From assembly GCF_000003815.2 (NCBI RefSeq), contig NC_049987.1:8883100-8947099 (forward strand): a stretch of DNA of 64,000 nt, read 5' to 3'. Positions 24,901 to 35,284 of the stretch are shown in pieces (within the stretch, counting starts at the first letter, position 1; every line of letters begins with the position of its first letter). Position numbers and translations under genes: made by a program. This stretch comes from Branchiostoma floridae. Its lineage: Eukaryota > Chordata > Leptocardii > Amphioxiformes > Branchiostomatidae. A model generated the notes under the pieces. The model had not been told where the DNA came from. It saw only the letters and a program-made list of their open reading frames with translations, and searched no databases.

Positions 24901-27692
24901 GTAGATACTGTAATTCTTGAAATTTTTGCTGTAATTTCTATGTTTGAAGTACAGTACAAGCCGTTTAATTGCACACCCAATTTGCAATAATGTGACATTT
25001 TTTGTGTGCAATAATGCAAAGTTATCTAGTTAGACCGAATATTGTATGGAGTGTATATCACTATATGTTACACTAACTTACAGTGTACTATGCACTGTGA
25101 CACACCAATGACTGGGTAAGCCCAAAGCAGTGAACTGTTAATCCTGGGATACTAGTAGGTTTCACTGCCAACAATATGGTAGTAAGTACACTGTACTGTA
25201 CTTAGTATTCAAAGGGTAGATACGGTTAGATCGGTGACAGTGACAGTTGATGATCACGAAAGCACTGCACCGCCAAAAGCAACTGCTACGTATGTCTGAA
25301 GGACCCGAGTCGTTCAGTGGTTTCCAAATGGTTTCCAAGAACTTAAAACCACTGCAAATATCTTCTCCTTATTGCAAATATTTTTTTCTGCAACCTTCTA
25401 TGCAATAACAATAATTCAATGAATTATGGACTGATAGAGACAAGTTTCATTCAGTACGTCACAGCAACTTGTCTGCCTATCAAAATTATAATGCCAATGT
25501 TTAGCGGGCGTCTCTTTATGGTGCCGACACCCCTGGGAACCACCCACAACCTCCCACAATATCAGTTTCTTTTGCTCCAAATAACAATTTCATACATGTT
25601 GTCGCCATTGCGCCTTTACACGGCCAGTTACTGGCAAATTCATACCTCATTGGTCGATTTTAGCAAGCATTTTCAGTCAATTTTTGACAAATTGTCGTGC
25701 TAATATCCTGCATTGCTGACTTTTCGTCGTGTGGATAAGCGAAGTCACTGACAACACAACAGAGTGAATGAGAGCCAGTTTGGGATTTGGAGATTCCATG
25801 CAACTGACCGAAGGGTGCGGTTATCTGACGTGCAATTAATTGGCTTCTACTGCATTCATGATGACTGCTTCACCACCAACTTCACCAATGATGCCACCAT
25901 TACTGAACACTCAATTTTCACCTTTTCACAAAACTCACAAAAAATTTACAGTATTTTGAAGACTGGCATACAAATGTAAGAAGAGTTCTACAAAATAATG
26001 GATCCAGGTGCACTATTTCAGTTCACCACTTTGCCTTTTTGAAAAGGTACATTATTCTGTCTTTACCAGACGTCTCTCTTAAGAGCTTACAGTTGCACTA
26101 AGCAAACACTTACTGTGGCAGAAATGTGTGCGAGGTGAATAAGAATCACCTCTGCCATTCGCAAATGGCTACAGTGACTTACCAGTTCAAACAGTTCTGG
26201 TGTTTTGAATGTTGCATTTGCACTGATGAAGACGAATACTTCAAACAGCAATCTAATGGTCATTAAACTAAAAAGCCAGGTATTCACCTGACATTTGGCA
26301 CTATATCGGGTATAGTGGCAATGCTTTTAATTTCAAAACTCAAACCTAAAGGCAAACCATAATCTATTTCTGTTATTTGTGTCATTTTGCAACCATATCT
26401 ATTTAACATATATACATCATTTCATATCAAAAGTTGCTTTAGAATACTGGTGTATTCCTGAAGAAGCACCAGTCATGCACTCATGGGAGTAAGGACCTGA
26501 TTTCTTGTACCCTAAAACTGGATTTTTGGTCTTTCGACACATGACCTTATTATAATTCAGATCACAAGCACCATATAGATAATCTTGCATCAGGTAAAAT
26601 ATATATGCATGTACACACTGTGCATGTCATTCAGCAACAGTTCTGCTTTCTCCTGCGTTTATCCCTACGTGGGGAACCCTTCTAACCCGTGGGCTATTTT
26701 CAACTCGCCAGCCAGATAAGCAAATATTTAAGAGCGCTTTGATCTATGAATGCAAGTGCCCTTTAGGGTGCTTGACTGAAAGTACAGTTATTGTTAGAAA
26801 TTGTTCCAAATTTAGATCCAAGGTAAATACAAAAGAAGGCCACAGTAAGAGCCTTTAGTGGTTGGAATGTCATGATGAACTGAGAAACTAAGATAAAATA
26901 AAATGTAATCAAAGCCAGTCTTGTTGAAGTAGACACGGTCACCACACACTGCAAACTAAAAATGGTTTCAAAATCACCTTCATTTTCCCTTTGACAAATT
27001 GCTAAAAATCAAACACTTACCTTCGCCAGAAGAACTCTACTCTATTGACTCTACACATGATAATCTACAGTGCAGCGAACTGAAGGGCAAATTTTGGTTG
27101 GTGGGGAATAACAAACATTACAAAATGTGTAGGATATGTTGCTAAAATTAGTAAAAATCATGAAGCAGCCAAAAGATATGGGACCAGTTTTCTACATCCC
27201 TTGGGTTATTTCCTATTATTTATGCTTTTTTCTGATCAATCTAGATCTTTTGTCGAAATGCTTCACACCCCAGTGAAAGGAGATCCTTTTCAATACAGAT
27301 GCGGCGCGAAGTCACGACACAATAAACTTGACACAAAACAGCGTCGAAACAATCGAGTCGCAAGTGACCTAAAGGATTTAGGCAATCTTATACTCCTTTT
27401 CTTTCCTTTTCTATAATAATGTAAACACATGATTAGTAGAACAACACTCTGCCTTGCACCCGATCTGCGCGTAGACTATGTGTTTCCGCTCTGGCCGTAA
27501 GAAATCTACAGGGACAATACCGGGTAAAAAGGTAACATTAACGGTTAACGTTCGAGTGATAAAACTGAAAAGGCGTTCACCTTTCTTGGCTTTGTCCGGT
27601 GGAATGTTCTGGGCCCGCAGTCTTTGGTCCAAAATGTACATCATTTCCCCGCCCAGGTTGATGAAGAGGAGCGGGAGGGTTCGGAGTGACAT
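6933..27692 (-). CDS. OSCP1: OSCP1, organic solute carrier partner 1 (ten coding exons)
   Basis: Orthologue of vertebrate OSCP1 (NOR1/oxidored-nitro domain protein), a conserved protein found mainly in ciliated eukaryotes and reported to affect organic solute transport; its biochemical role is poorly defined. Coding exons in gene order: 27692-27581, 17760-17606, 16936-16769, 12728-12648, 10510-10407, 9177-9049, 8496-8427, 8110-7974, 7379-7316, 7040-6933. They join in phase to 375 residues. Family signatures are the N-terminal SLRTLPLLFINLGGEMMYIL, then FNRRFMDELFKPQ, LAHASIMRLNSASMDK, LIRQTLLGFFQDMHIR, NGRFVLP, NLLAHLMGG, FRLNLF and a C-terminal acidic DDDLLELMD. Between exons 1 and 2 a short linker I recall from some vertebrate isoforms is missing; a microexon of about 30 bp in the 9.8-kb first intron could have been overlooked, since the phase allows it. 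The ATG is the only one fitting the conserved N-terminus. The gene is divergent with CYP39A1 and hosts a nested TRIM gene. Confidence 0.93.
7481..7844 (-). mobile_element. MITE-like element with internal TACCTGCACC motifs, copy 1
   Basis: The 364-bp unit is bounded by CAGGGCTCAAAATACC on the left and GGTATTTC-GAGCCCTG-like sequence on the right, which form imperfect terminal inverted repeats. Several TACCTGCACC/GGTGCAGGTA motifs lie inside near both ends. It sits in an OSCP1 intron and is the reverse orientation of the copies near 17.2 kb and 30.9 kb. Confidence 0.75.
10081..10094. promoter_or_regulatory. X-box-like RFX motif
   Basis: GTTGTCATGGCAAC fits the X-box consensus bound by RFX factors, which drive ciliary genes (GTHNYYATRRNAAC). 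It lies inside an OSCP1 intron rather than at the promoter, so a regulatory role is only a possibility. Confidence 0.3.
10946..11024. repeat. CA-rich microsatellite
   Basis: An imperfect (CA)n tract with interspersed CG, TG and GA steps, in an OSCP1 intron. Confidence 0.9.
12715..12883. repeat. Tandem duplication covering the OSCP1 exon 4 acceptor
   Basis: Two diverged copies of about 85 bp lie head to tail, starting at 12715 and 12801. The left copy contains the first bases of OSCP1 exon 4 (on the minus strand) and its 3' splice site. The second copy places a similar acceptor-plus-exon start in the upstream intron. Confidence 0.75.
13872..15953 (+). CDS. TRIM-NHL protein (RING, B-box, coiled coil, NHL repeats), single exon
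   Basis: A predicted E3 ubiquitin ligase of the TRIM2/TRIM3/TRIM71-like group, 693 residues, uninterrupted by introns. The first ATG in frame is at 13872; upstream codons in the same frame start only with TTG. RING finger C3HC4 at residues 18-57 (C18, C21, C33, H35, C38, C41, C54, C57); B-box at about 104-135 (C104, H107, C116, C119, C124, C127, H132, H135); coiled coil about 145-260; low-complexity linker about 290-415; NHL-type beta-propeller repeats about 416-690 (repeated GVAVD, GNILVSD, GNIIVADRKN blocks). No filamin domain is visible, unlike TRIM2/3/71. The linker carries two related KKVSF motifs about 45 residues apart (near 338 and 384). The gene lies wholly in an intron of OSCP1 on the opposite strand. 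Amphioxus is known to have many such TRIM genes. RING and NHL make substrate ubiquitination or RNA binding plausible; the substrate is unknown. Confidence 0.92.
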   Translation: MAAATSSLGKEIQEELSCSICLELFTRPKMLPCQHTFCEDCLQDHVGVQIAFQCPTCELQVKVPSQGITGLPDNNLVTILCGRLRKQGAAPAETRKQPQSGNRCSFHPTEELRLYCKQCQVPVCNECLDETHSDHSTITIKKASQEKRAPIQALINEGRNILETYRSSLQGINDTEKTLQEQKQQTEKSITTLYNQMALALLKGKDNLLDEVEQNHSQNIAVLQNERDRISTDVDELSAACDRAEQAWRGGLEFLAQETTLTDILGKYRAKGTPAPVQAQLAVTVFQPTDAAVPVLGHVMVQSPPSAPSSIPAAPPTSNNAAARVIGRRHSSQNGVQAKKVSFGRKRSDIENISLLTSLASADDDVASEGTGHHHGNQHQRQQQVKKVSFTTSDDEVISGQNHDLHTEHQDQSLTFGGKGPEAENLDLPSGVVVSEEGEVFVGDYKDQKVKVFTLEGTFVRQFPTVVQDGKKMEPHDVAMDEVGNLWVAGSTTSAELAVQYTKRGRLLSTISLQKTGQVRGVAVDSKRNHILVTQATREVDKSNGVVQVFSPDGTLLRTVGGKPAASWQQGLKVPQFIAVDGEGNILVSDCHSHLIFVYGAEGQFLFKFGGEGSSKGQLKSPQGICTDSSGNIIVADRKNSRVELYDQTGTFVRHIATGLRWPWAVAMATQGQIVVTNADKSTVTIFQSAELN
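16598..16648. repeat. Perfect 18-bp inverted repeat (hairpin)
   Basis: CTCTCTGTCCAAACTAAT at 16598-16615 is followed after 15 bp by its exact complement at 16631-16648. It lies between the TRIM gene and OSCP1 exon 3. It could be a short foldback element; the stem is shorter than a typical pre-microRNA. Confidence 0.85.
17216..17559 (+). mobile_element. MITE-like element with TACCTGCACC motifs, copy 3
   Basis: The left end resembles CTGGGCTCGAAATTC and the right end reads GGCATTTCGAGCCCTG. Inside are diverged ACCTGCAC motifs. It matches the 30.9-kb copy in orientation and layout. It lies in the OSCP1 intron between exons 2 and 3. Confidence 0.6.
18537..21170. repeat. Large interspersed repeat, interrupted by a TTAA insertion
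   Basis: Starts near a (TCTG)n tract (about 18588-18612) and resumes at 20405 after the inserted element. It contains two tandem copies of a unit of about 246 bp, beginning ACGTGTTG at 20697 and 20943, each with TTTGGTATGTAGATAGCC and repeated TTTGCATAATTAATGAG motifs. Outer limits are approximate. No coding capacity was seen. Confidence 0.6.
18620..20400. mobile_element. Composite element with 448-bp terminal direct repeats at a TTAA site
   Basis: Segments 18620-19067 and 19953-20400 are direct repeats that look identical over 448 bp and flank 885 bp of unique sequence. TTAA lies immediately outside at 18616-18619 and 20401-20404. Removing the element and one TTAA makes the flanking repeat continuous. 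The ends GGTGAAAGGTCACC and GGGTACAGATCACC (complement) match at 10 of 14 positions. TTAA duplication is typical of piggyBac and Kolobok transposons; long direct terminal repeats are typical of LTR elements. No transposase, primer-binding site or polypurine tract was found. Confidence 0.7.
21171..24950. other. OSCP1 first intron, no gene recognised
   Basis: AT-rich intronic sequence with only short, unconvincing open frames. No clear repeats or RNA genes were recognised. Confidence 0.5.
24951..25854. mobile_element. Pogo/Tigger-like nonautonomous element
   Basis: The left end reads ACAGTACAAGCCGTTTAATT and the right-end complement reads TGCAGTAGAAGCCAATTAAT, giving imperfect inverted repeats of about 25 bp of the kind seen in pogo/Tigger elements. 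The interior has no transposase ORF. It lies in OSCP1 intron 1. The family call rests on the shape of the ends and on the recurring TTTGCAATAA-type motifs just inside them. Confidence 0.5.
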
Positions 27693-28305
27693 GGTGTGTC
27701 CGTCTGTGTACCTGTCAGGTGAGAGTTACGGCCAGGTAAGCCGGTAGACAAGGTGCATCTGTGTGTTGATCCCTGACGCCACCTGTGCGCGAGAAAACTC
27801 CCGGTCGTCTCCCACTCCACAGGTCAGAGGTCAGCAAGATTTGGATCAATCCACATCCACGTGCGGGGAAATATATTCTCATGAAAATCATAGCTAGTAA
27901 ATTGACGAGCTAGATAATTTGATGGCAAAACATTTATTATAATACTATTTTTATAAACTATCAAGAAAGGTCTTTGTTATATGCTTGTGATAAATCCGAA
28001 GACAAATAAATTCATGAAAAACTCAAAAGCCCCTAAACCAGGAGAATACAAATCAGTCACGTGGTATCATCTCTGTGAGGGACAAACCAGAAAACATGGA
28101 AAGGGGCAGTGATGTCAAACACAGGCTAGCATCCAATGACCAACACTTTGGGGCCTAAAATTACGACTGAATTGTCGATTTCTTGGTAAACTCGTTCATT
28201 TTGAGTAGTTACGTGTCAACGTTTCTTCAGTATTTGCAATTTCTGAGGTCACAAAACACTCTATTCTACTCATAACGGTTTACCCCTATCAGTACATGAG
28301 TCAAA
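27693..28305. promoter_or_regulatory. Shared divergent promoter region, OSCP1 / CYP39A1
   Basis: The start codons of OSCP1 (minus) and CYP39A1 (plus) are 613 bp apart and point away from each other, so both promoters and 5' leaders must fit here unless untranslated exons lie elsewhere. No TATA box or other core element could be assigned with confidence. Confidence 0.6.
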
Positions 28306-31300
28306 ATGGCGACGACCATCGGTGAACATTCGCCGGGCGACGAACTTTACAACGCTTTCAAGTACATGATCTTGTTCTCTTTGTGTTTTGCCTTCTTCTC
28401 ATGGAGGAACATTGTGAAGAAGGGCCGTCCCCCGTGTATGGACGGCTGGATCCCGTGGTTCGGCTGCGCCATCGACTTCGGAAAAGCCCCTCTTGACTTC
28501 ATCGAAGAGACAAAGCGGAAGGTATGATCGATCATGCCATCTGTGGTCGCCCCGACCTTTGATCTTCTCTTATTCTCCTGTCAGCAAGTCTGTTCTGTGT
28601 CAGTCTTCATACGTTATCTATGTGGACTGTAGCACGGAGTGCCACGCACACTTTTAAGGCACGTTTACTGACGATTTAGCTTTGTTCGCATCACAAACAA
28701 AATGATGTAGCAAATTAGATTAGGAACCATTGTAATTCATTTATCATAAATACATGATGAAAGCGTCACGGTCACAACTCATCAAATAATATACCAAATC
28801 AATAGCAAAACCTCCATAACACAGTATGCTCTAAATGTGTCCATGACTGTCAACTGCCAACAGATTAGTGGTGTGGTTTTCCGGACCATTTCCCTAATCT
28901 TTCTGACAGACCACGGTTATCTGATTACCCATCTCCCAGGGCGGTGGCTGTCAGTAGATAAACACAACTGCTCTACAAGATCCTGCCCTGGAAGGCTAAT
29001 CATTTTTAGTCTCAGGAAAAGACAAAGAAGAGAAGTTATGAAACTTATCATAACTAACATAATTTGTGATTTTAGAAGTCAGGTATTGAACTTTGAAGTT
29101 ATGTTCTTCTTCTGGGGTCACCACTTCAGTTGCACTCTCACACTCCAGTACTCCACATGTGCCTTTTCTCTAAAGGTCAAGTCAAGTCTTGGGGTCAGAG
29201 CTTCCAGGTCTTCCTTGGTGCAAGGTATGGCAGGAGGTACCCTGGGAAAACGCAGACTCCTAAGGAGGCACGCAAAGTTTACCGATCCCTACAACACACG
29301 CATGGAACACCTGCCGCCTAACACCCGGTCCCGCCGGCCCTCGTACCAGCTGGCCCCTACTAACACGAGCCTCTTTCGGAGAGCGATGTTGGGGACCGGC
29401 GTAAGTGGGGCCAGCTGGTAGTGGGGCGGGTGCATAGAGGCGGGAGGGCGCGCGTTAGGCAGGGGATCGGTAACTCTTATTTGCGACTCTTATTTGCGAA
29501 GCTTCTCGAGCAGGTTTCCCAGGGTAGGCAGGAGGGGGCAGACAAGAATGTGTGTCACACAGTCTGCTCCTGCCTGCAACCGCATACCATTTGCACATGT
29601 TTAGCTCTTTTCATCTTGGTAGAGCATTTTTCGGTGTCTAGTAACATCTGTCAGTCCATAGTTAGGCCACCTGTGTCCTACTCCCTTGCAACCTATACAG
29701 TTCCACTCCCATGTGTATGGCTTATCTCCATCTGCTTGTGTCCATCACTATATTTTCCCCGGCTCTTTGTTGATGGGGACATCCTGGAAAGTGTTTACTA
29801 GTATATGTACATCTTTGTATCTTAGCTTGGGTCAACTCCTCATAGGGAATACTGTTATTGGACTTTGTATCATGATATAAAAGACTAACATGTATCGGTA
29901 TCCTATGTGTGATATTCCAGCTGGGTCCAGTGTTCACCATAGTTGCAGCAGGGAGGTGGATGACATTTGTCACAGAACCAGAAGACATCACCACCTTCTT
30001 CCAGTCCCCAAACCTGGACTTCCAGAAAGCTGTACAGGATCCAGTCTCACACACAGGTAACTTCTCAGCCATACTCACACTAAAACCATGTATGTAGGTC
30101 ATGTATCCTATCGCTATCATTACCTAAATCAGGTATATTAGTATAGGAGGAGCTAGCCACCATGCATGGATGAGGAAAAATGAATAAAAAAACACAATGG
30201 GCCACAGACATACATGTATAGGAGTAGAGTATAGATCTTCGGTTATGTAGGAGTCTCACTCCAGTTGAAACAGCTCCTTTTGAACACCTTGATGTCTCTT
30301 CACTCAGCATACAGTCATGTTACGTTTATGTGTTTTGTCCAGAGCTCTATAATTATACATGAATGGATGATTTTCCATAACTTTGTCTAGTCTTGCCTTA
30401 TGGATGGATGGACGGACATGTAACAGAATCTTGTGATGTGAAGACAGTCCTTACATTATTCGACTTTATTCAGATCCACTTTTAGCTATTGCAACATTAT
30501 GTTGCCAGCTATTCTTCCAGTGGTCTACATAAAATACATTAATACACGCACAACATTACATACATACAAAACATAATATGTACATACCATATAGTATACT
30601 TATTTTGCTGACATACCCATCTTCATACAGCATATTTCTCTTTTCAGCCTCAGTGAGTACAGAGTCGTTCTTTCAGCACCACACAAAGATCCACGACACG
30701 ATAAAAGGGCGCCTGGCGCCCGCAAACCTGCACAGCTTCTGTTCCAACCTGTGGGGGGAGTTCAAGCAACAGTTGGAACAGCTGGAGCATCATGGGAAGG
30801 ATGACCTCAACACACTAGTGAGGAGGTAAGCTATCTCACTCGCTACTGCTACAGGGCTTGAAATACTTTTTTCTGCATACCTGCGCTGGTGCAGGTAACA
30901 TTGAAAATTACCTGCACCAGACAAATTTTACCTGCACCACTCTGAATTTAGGAAGAATACTAAAATTGTTGAGGAACCATTGCTATTTTTTTGTTTCATA
31001 CTTAATAGGTGGTAACAGTCGATGCAGCTAATAACAATCCACATACACCTATATCATATGACATTTACATATAAAACCCAGTACATGGACTAGTGCAGGA
31101 TAGGTGCAGGTAGACACCAGAAATACCTGCACAGCTCCAATTTTACCTGCACTAACCTGCATATGCAGGTGGTATTTCGAGACCTGTGCTATCATGTTTA
31201 TCTTACTTTGTTCCCCCTATTGGGGTTTTGTAACTAGGACACTGCCGTGGAATGCAGAGTACCCAAGTCAGCAGAAAATGCACCGCTTCCTTAAAATATT

Positions 31301-34300
31301 TTGCAACCAGTTGGCTGATACGCACACATGTTTTTACATATTTGTTTATACACATGGAGTCAAAAACTATTGGTAGAATTACACTTATTAAAATTAATGC
31401 ATAACCTATACAGGGGCAAAGCTGTATGAATTGAGCAACAGTTTGCTGTTATACTGTTTGCCCCATCTTTTATCACTGGTATAAGGAAACAGTGTTTGCA
31501 ATAAATGCTAATATCAACAATATGTACCTGCTGTAATTAATGTTGATTACTAAATAGATTGAACAGTGGGTTGTCATAATTATGTGTCCTTGTTATTTCA
31601 GGTGCATGTTTGCTGCAGTAGTCAACAACCTGTTTGGTGCAGAAAACGTGCCCACAGACAAGGACAGGATACAGGAGTTCTCTGATATCTTTGTCAAGTA
31701 TGATGCTGACTTTGAGTATGGGTCTCAACTGCCACCATTTTTCTTAAGGTACAAACTGGGTTCAGTCTTTGTCTTTGGAATAGTATAATGTCTATGTCAA
31801 TGTCCGACAATTGCTTAACTTTATCCTTATTGCCTAACCTCATATCAAATGCAAATTTTATCAATAGCAAAAGTAGCAACTTAAGGATTTTATTTCTTCC
31901 TTGGAAGTTTTAACTTCAATCCTACCATTATTTTATACTATTATAGGGAATGGGCAGAGTCCAAAAAGTGGCTGTTGTCACTTTTTTCAAGATCAATAGC
32001 TAATATGGAGAGAAAGGAAACAGAATCTCAAGTAAGTCCTTGAAAACTTGCATCAAGCCCTTCGTTAATATCATTGATATAGATTTTATTCTATGGCATA
32101 CAGCTTGCAAGAAATTACTTAGTTACTATTGGCAATTTTCCTAACATCTGAAACTCATATTGTACATGTAGCTCTTCAAGAGATCATACAGTATGACAAG
32201 TCATACCATGATTGACATGTATGTAAAGTATATTTTTCATCATTTTTCACTTCAGACTTTGCTGCAGTCTTTGACCAAAATGGTGGACAGGCCCCATGCA
32301 CCTAACTATGCACTCCTGATGCTGTGGGCCTCACAGGCTAATGCTGTACCTGTAAGTAGGGGGATTTAATTGTGAGGGAGTAAATAAAGCTACACGCATA
32401 TGAGTTAAAATCTTTGCATCCTGTTGCATTGTTCTTGATGTGNNNNNNNNNNNNNNNNNNNNNNNNNNNNNNNNNNNNNNNNNNNNNNNNNNNNNNNNNN
32501 NNNNNNNNNNNNNNNNNNNNNNNNNNNNNNNNNNNNNNNNNNNNAGTTTCTAAAGGAGTGTTCTTGTGTTTTTTTTACCCACAGATGAGCTTCTGGGTGT
32601 TGGCCATGATCCTGTCCAATGAGGATGTCCATGCTGCTGTTAAGAAGGAGGTGCAGGACAATCTTGGATCACCAGGTGGGGCTTCTGAATGGTCCTGAAT
32701 CCATGACTCTCTGTAGGCTTCAGATTTCATGCCAGTAAAACCTTAATTGACAGGCAGACTAAAATTAACCTAAGTACCATCCTCTGTAGATCCTTTCGCT
32801 TGCTAACCCGAGAAGGATTGAGCCAGCTGTCACTATGGAGGATGGTACTCACACTAGACTAAAATACATTGTGATTGTTACTGAAGGTGATGAACCAATC
32901 ACTGAGGAGGATCTGAAGAAGCTGCCCCTGCTGAAGCGCTGCATCATGGAGACCATCCGCCTCAGGTCACCTGGGGTCATCACCAGGGCTGTGGACAAAC
33001 CACTGAGGATCAGGGTATGTGGGAGATTCCATTATACAAGTTCTGGGAGAAAATCCTCTCAACTGCATGACTGCCTTTTGGCACACAGTATTTGCACCGA
33101 ACCCTGTCCATCAAGAAAAATAAAAAAAAATTTTCCCAGATAAAAAGGTGAAAGAAGTCCCTGAAGGTATACATACATAGAAGTTCGATCTATTCTATCC
33201 TTTGAAGGTTGATTATGGACTTGAATATTAGTTGAAAGAGAATGGTAAAGAAAATTTGGGGATTGCCAATGCATATCTTTCAAAGAAAATTACCCTGACT
33301 TCAGCAATGCTTCATGTTAACAATAAAGTAATAAATATCCAGAATTCCAACACCTATCCTTCAAAAGAAATTAGTCAGTGACTTCAGCAGTGCTCGATAT
33401 TAACAATGCTTCACTTTGTCTTCTGTAGAAATACATCGTACCTAAGGGGCACCTCCTGATGATGTCACCCTACTGGGCTCATCGCAACCCTAACTTCTTC
33501 CCTGAACCTGACAAGTTCCTCCCTGTAAGTATCCAACATCTTATATTGATATATTTAAAAGAATTATTCTTTGTAATTCTGATGTGAAGTTCTTGTCCAC
33601 TGTCCCATGTAAATCGTATTAGAGAGTTGTCCAATGAAATGTTGGCATTAAAATTACGATGTTCTATATTTTCTTGTCTGTGTCAACAGGACATCTTATA
33701 TTTGTACATTTGTCAATTTTTTTTCTTTGTAATTTTGATGTGTAGTTCTTGTCCACTGTCCCCTGTAAATCTAATTAAAGAGATATTCAATCAAATGTTG
33801 ACATTTTATTGACTATATTCTATATTTTCCTGATTGACAGGACCGCTGGCTTGACGCTGACCTGGAGAAGAATCTGTTTCTGGATGGGTTTGTTGGCTTT
33901 GGTGGTGGAAGATACCAATGTCCTGGGAGGTGGGGAGCCATATTTTTATACATCACAGTCACTTCTAGCCTGATTAAATCTCACTTATCTCACAGCCCGC
34001 CCAACATCCCACCACCAACCTCCTAGAGGAGCCAGTTACATTCCTGGACAGGAGAGATTGTGTTAGACAGCCTAAATCACCTCTAAAATCTTTCCACTTG
34101 CTTAATTATTCCTTGCATATCTTAGTACTTACATGTCTAACCTTCAATGGCATATTAGTATCTCTACATTGTGATCCTCTGTTTATGATAGATGTACTTT
34201 TACTGTTTTAGATTTCAGCTCTGTCTTATGTGAGTATATTGACTATGTTGTAAAGAAATGATTAGCCATAATAGCAATGACCAGTCTAATTTTCCCTTAT

Positions 34301-35284
34301 GTATTTTTCTATCACAGATGGTTTGCCTTGATGGAAATGCAGATGCTTCTGGCCATGATGATTCAGATGTTTGACTTCAAGCTGCTAGGAGAAGTCCCTA
34401 AAGAGGTATGTCAAAACTTCAACTATTTAATTAGCATACACATCATTTGAGCTTTCATGAATAAACAAAGGTTCAAACAATCAAGGTGCATGTGTATTGA
34501 CTCAGTTATGATACATTTTGATATAGAGGTTCAGGTACATGTGCCTCAGAAGTCCCTAAAGAGGTATGTCAAAACTTCAACTATTCAATTAGAATACACA
34601 TACACATCAAGGTGTTTACATCTGTATGTGTATTGAATCAGTTATAATTTATGTTGCTAAAGAGGTACTGGTATGTCAGAAGTTAAAACTATTCAATTTG
34701 AATACACATCCAGATATTCATACCTGTATGTTTATTGAATCAGTTGTAATATATGTTGCTCAAGAGGCCAAGGTACATCAGAAGTTCTATTACATGTATT
34801 CAATTAGAATACACACCCAGATATTCACACCTGTGTGTATGTGTATTGAATCAATTTACATAATATACTGTAAATGCAGAAATGTTCGCGGTGGATTAAT
34901 GTTCGCGTGTTTCGCAGTGACCAGTTTACCGCGAACTTAAAACCACCACGAACATTTTTCTATTATGGTATTAGACTGCAGTCTATGGTGTTACTGCGAA
35001 CTTAAATCCACCGCGAAAAGTCCCTTTTCCCGCTACCGCGAAATTAAATCCCCGCAAACTTAAATGCATTTACAGTACATGTATGTTGCTGTCCTTCTCT
35101 GTCAGAGTTTGTATGCCAAATACGTGCAGTGCTGGTATGCTAAATGTTGGTTTATTGTCTATCAATCGTGTGTTTGTTTCTGAATGTGATTCAGTGTTTC
35201 TGTTTGTTGTTCCAGAGCCCGCTGCACGTTGTTGGTACCCAGCAGCCTGTAGGGCCCTGTCCTGTGGAGTGGACCAAGATATAA
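28306..35284 (+). CDS. CYP39A1: CYP39A1-like cytochrome P450 (sterol 7-alpha-hydroxylase), twelve exons
   Basis: Clan-7 P450 closest to vertebrate CYP39A1, the ER enzyme that 7-alpha-hydroxylates 24-hydroxycholesterol in bile-acid synthesis. Substrate in this animal is inferred only. Exons: 28306-28521, 29921-30056, 30648-30825, 31602-31748, 31947-32031, 32256-32351, 32585-32675, 32887-33014, 33429-33524, 33841-33929, 34318-34405, 35216-35284. All join in phase to 472 residues. An N-terminal membrane anchor lies at about 15-32, followed by RPPCMDGWIPWFG. The I-helix LMLWASQANAVP (275-286) has Asn where most P450s have the acid/Thr pair, as in CYP39A1 and its relatives. The ExxR motif is E338-R341 (ETIR); the haem loop FGGGRYQCPG has the ligand Cys418. 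Family blocks such as DFEYGSQLP and SPGVITR are present. The N gap at 32443-32544 falls in an intron, so the coding sequence appears complete. Confidence 0.94.
29281..29472. mobile_element. GC-rich inverted-repeat element, copy A
   Basis: Begins ACCGATCC and ends GGATCGGT, with a central CCAGCTGG...CCAGCTGG palindromic core. The same architecture recurs at 60185-60507. It lies in CYP39A1 intron 1. Confidence 0.6.
30852..31186 (+). mobile_element. MITE-like element with TACCTGCACC motifs, copy 2
   Basis: Begins CAGGGCTTGAAATAC and ends GGTATTTCGAGACCTG, an imperfect terminal inverted repeat. Multiple TTACCTGCACC motifs lie inside both ends. It is about 335 bp and sits in a CYP39A1 intron. It is in the opposite orientation to the 7.5-kb copy. 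Confidence 0.75.
32443..32544. other. Assembly gap (102 N)
   Basis: A run of N within the CYP39A1 intron between exons 6 and 7. The flanking exons join in phase without it. Confidence 0.99.
33567..33840. repeat. Tandem duplication ending at the CYP39A1 exon 10 acceptor
   Basis: Two diverged copies of about 155 bp share TTCTTGTCCACTGTCCC and a CTATATTTTC tract. Both end in an acceptor followed by GAC: TCAACAG/GACATC at 33690 and TTGACAG/GACCGC at 33841. Only the second leads into the conserved DRW exon. Confidence 0.75.
34388..34860. repeat. Degenerate tandem repeat copying the exon 11 end and donor
   Basis: The 3' end of CYP39A1 exon 11 and its donor (AAGTCCCTAAAGAGGTATGT, 34392-34411) reappears at about 34551-34570 in the intron. 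Two further diverged copies with TATTCAATT...AATACACA...TGTATTGA follow to about 34860. Confidence 0.8.
34866..35077. mobile_element. MITE with 13-bp terminal inverted repeats, copy 1
   Basis: Starts TACTGTAAATGCA and ends with its exact complement TGCATTTACAGTA. Inside are several TTCGCG / CGCGAA motifs arranged in opposing orientation. It is 212 bp and lies in the last CYP39A1 intron. Confidence 0.85.

Noticed and set aside
28837-29421. 194-residue frame as a gene
   Set aside because: It overlaps the GC-rich inverted-repeat element in a CYP39A1 intron and has no recognisable content.
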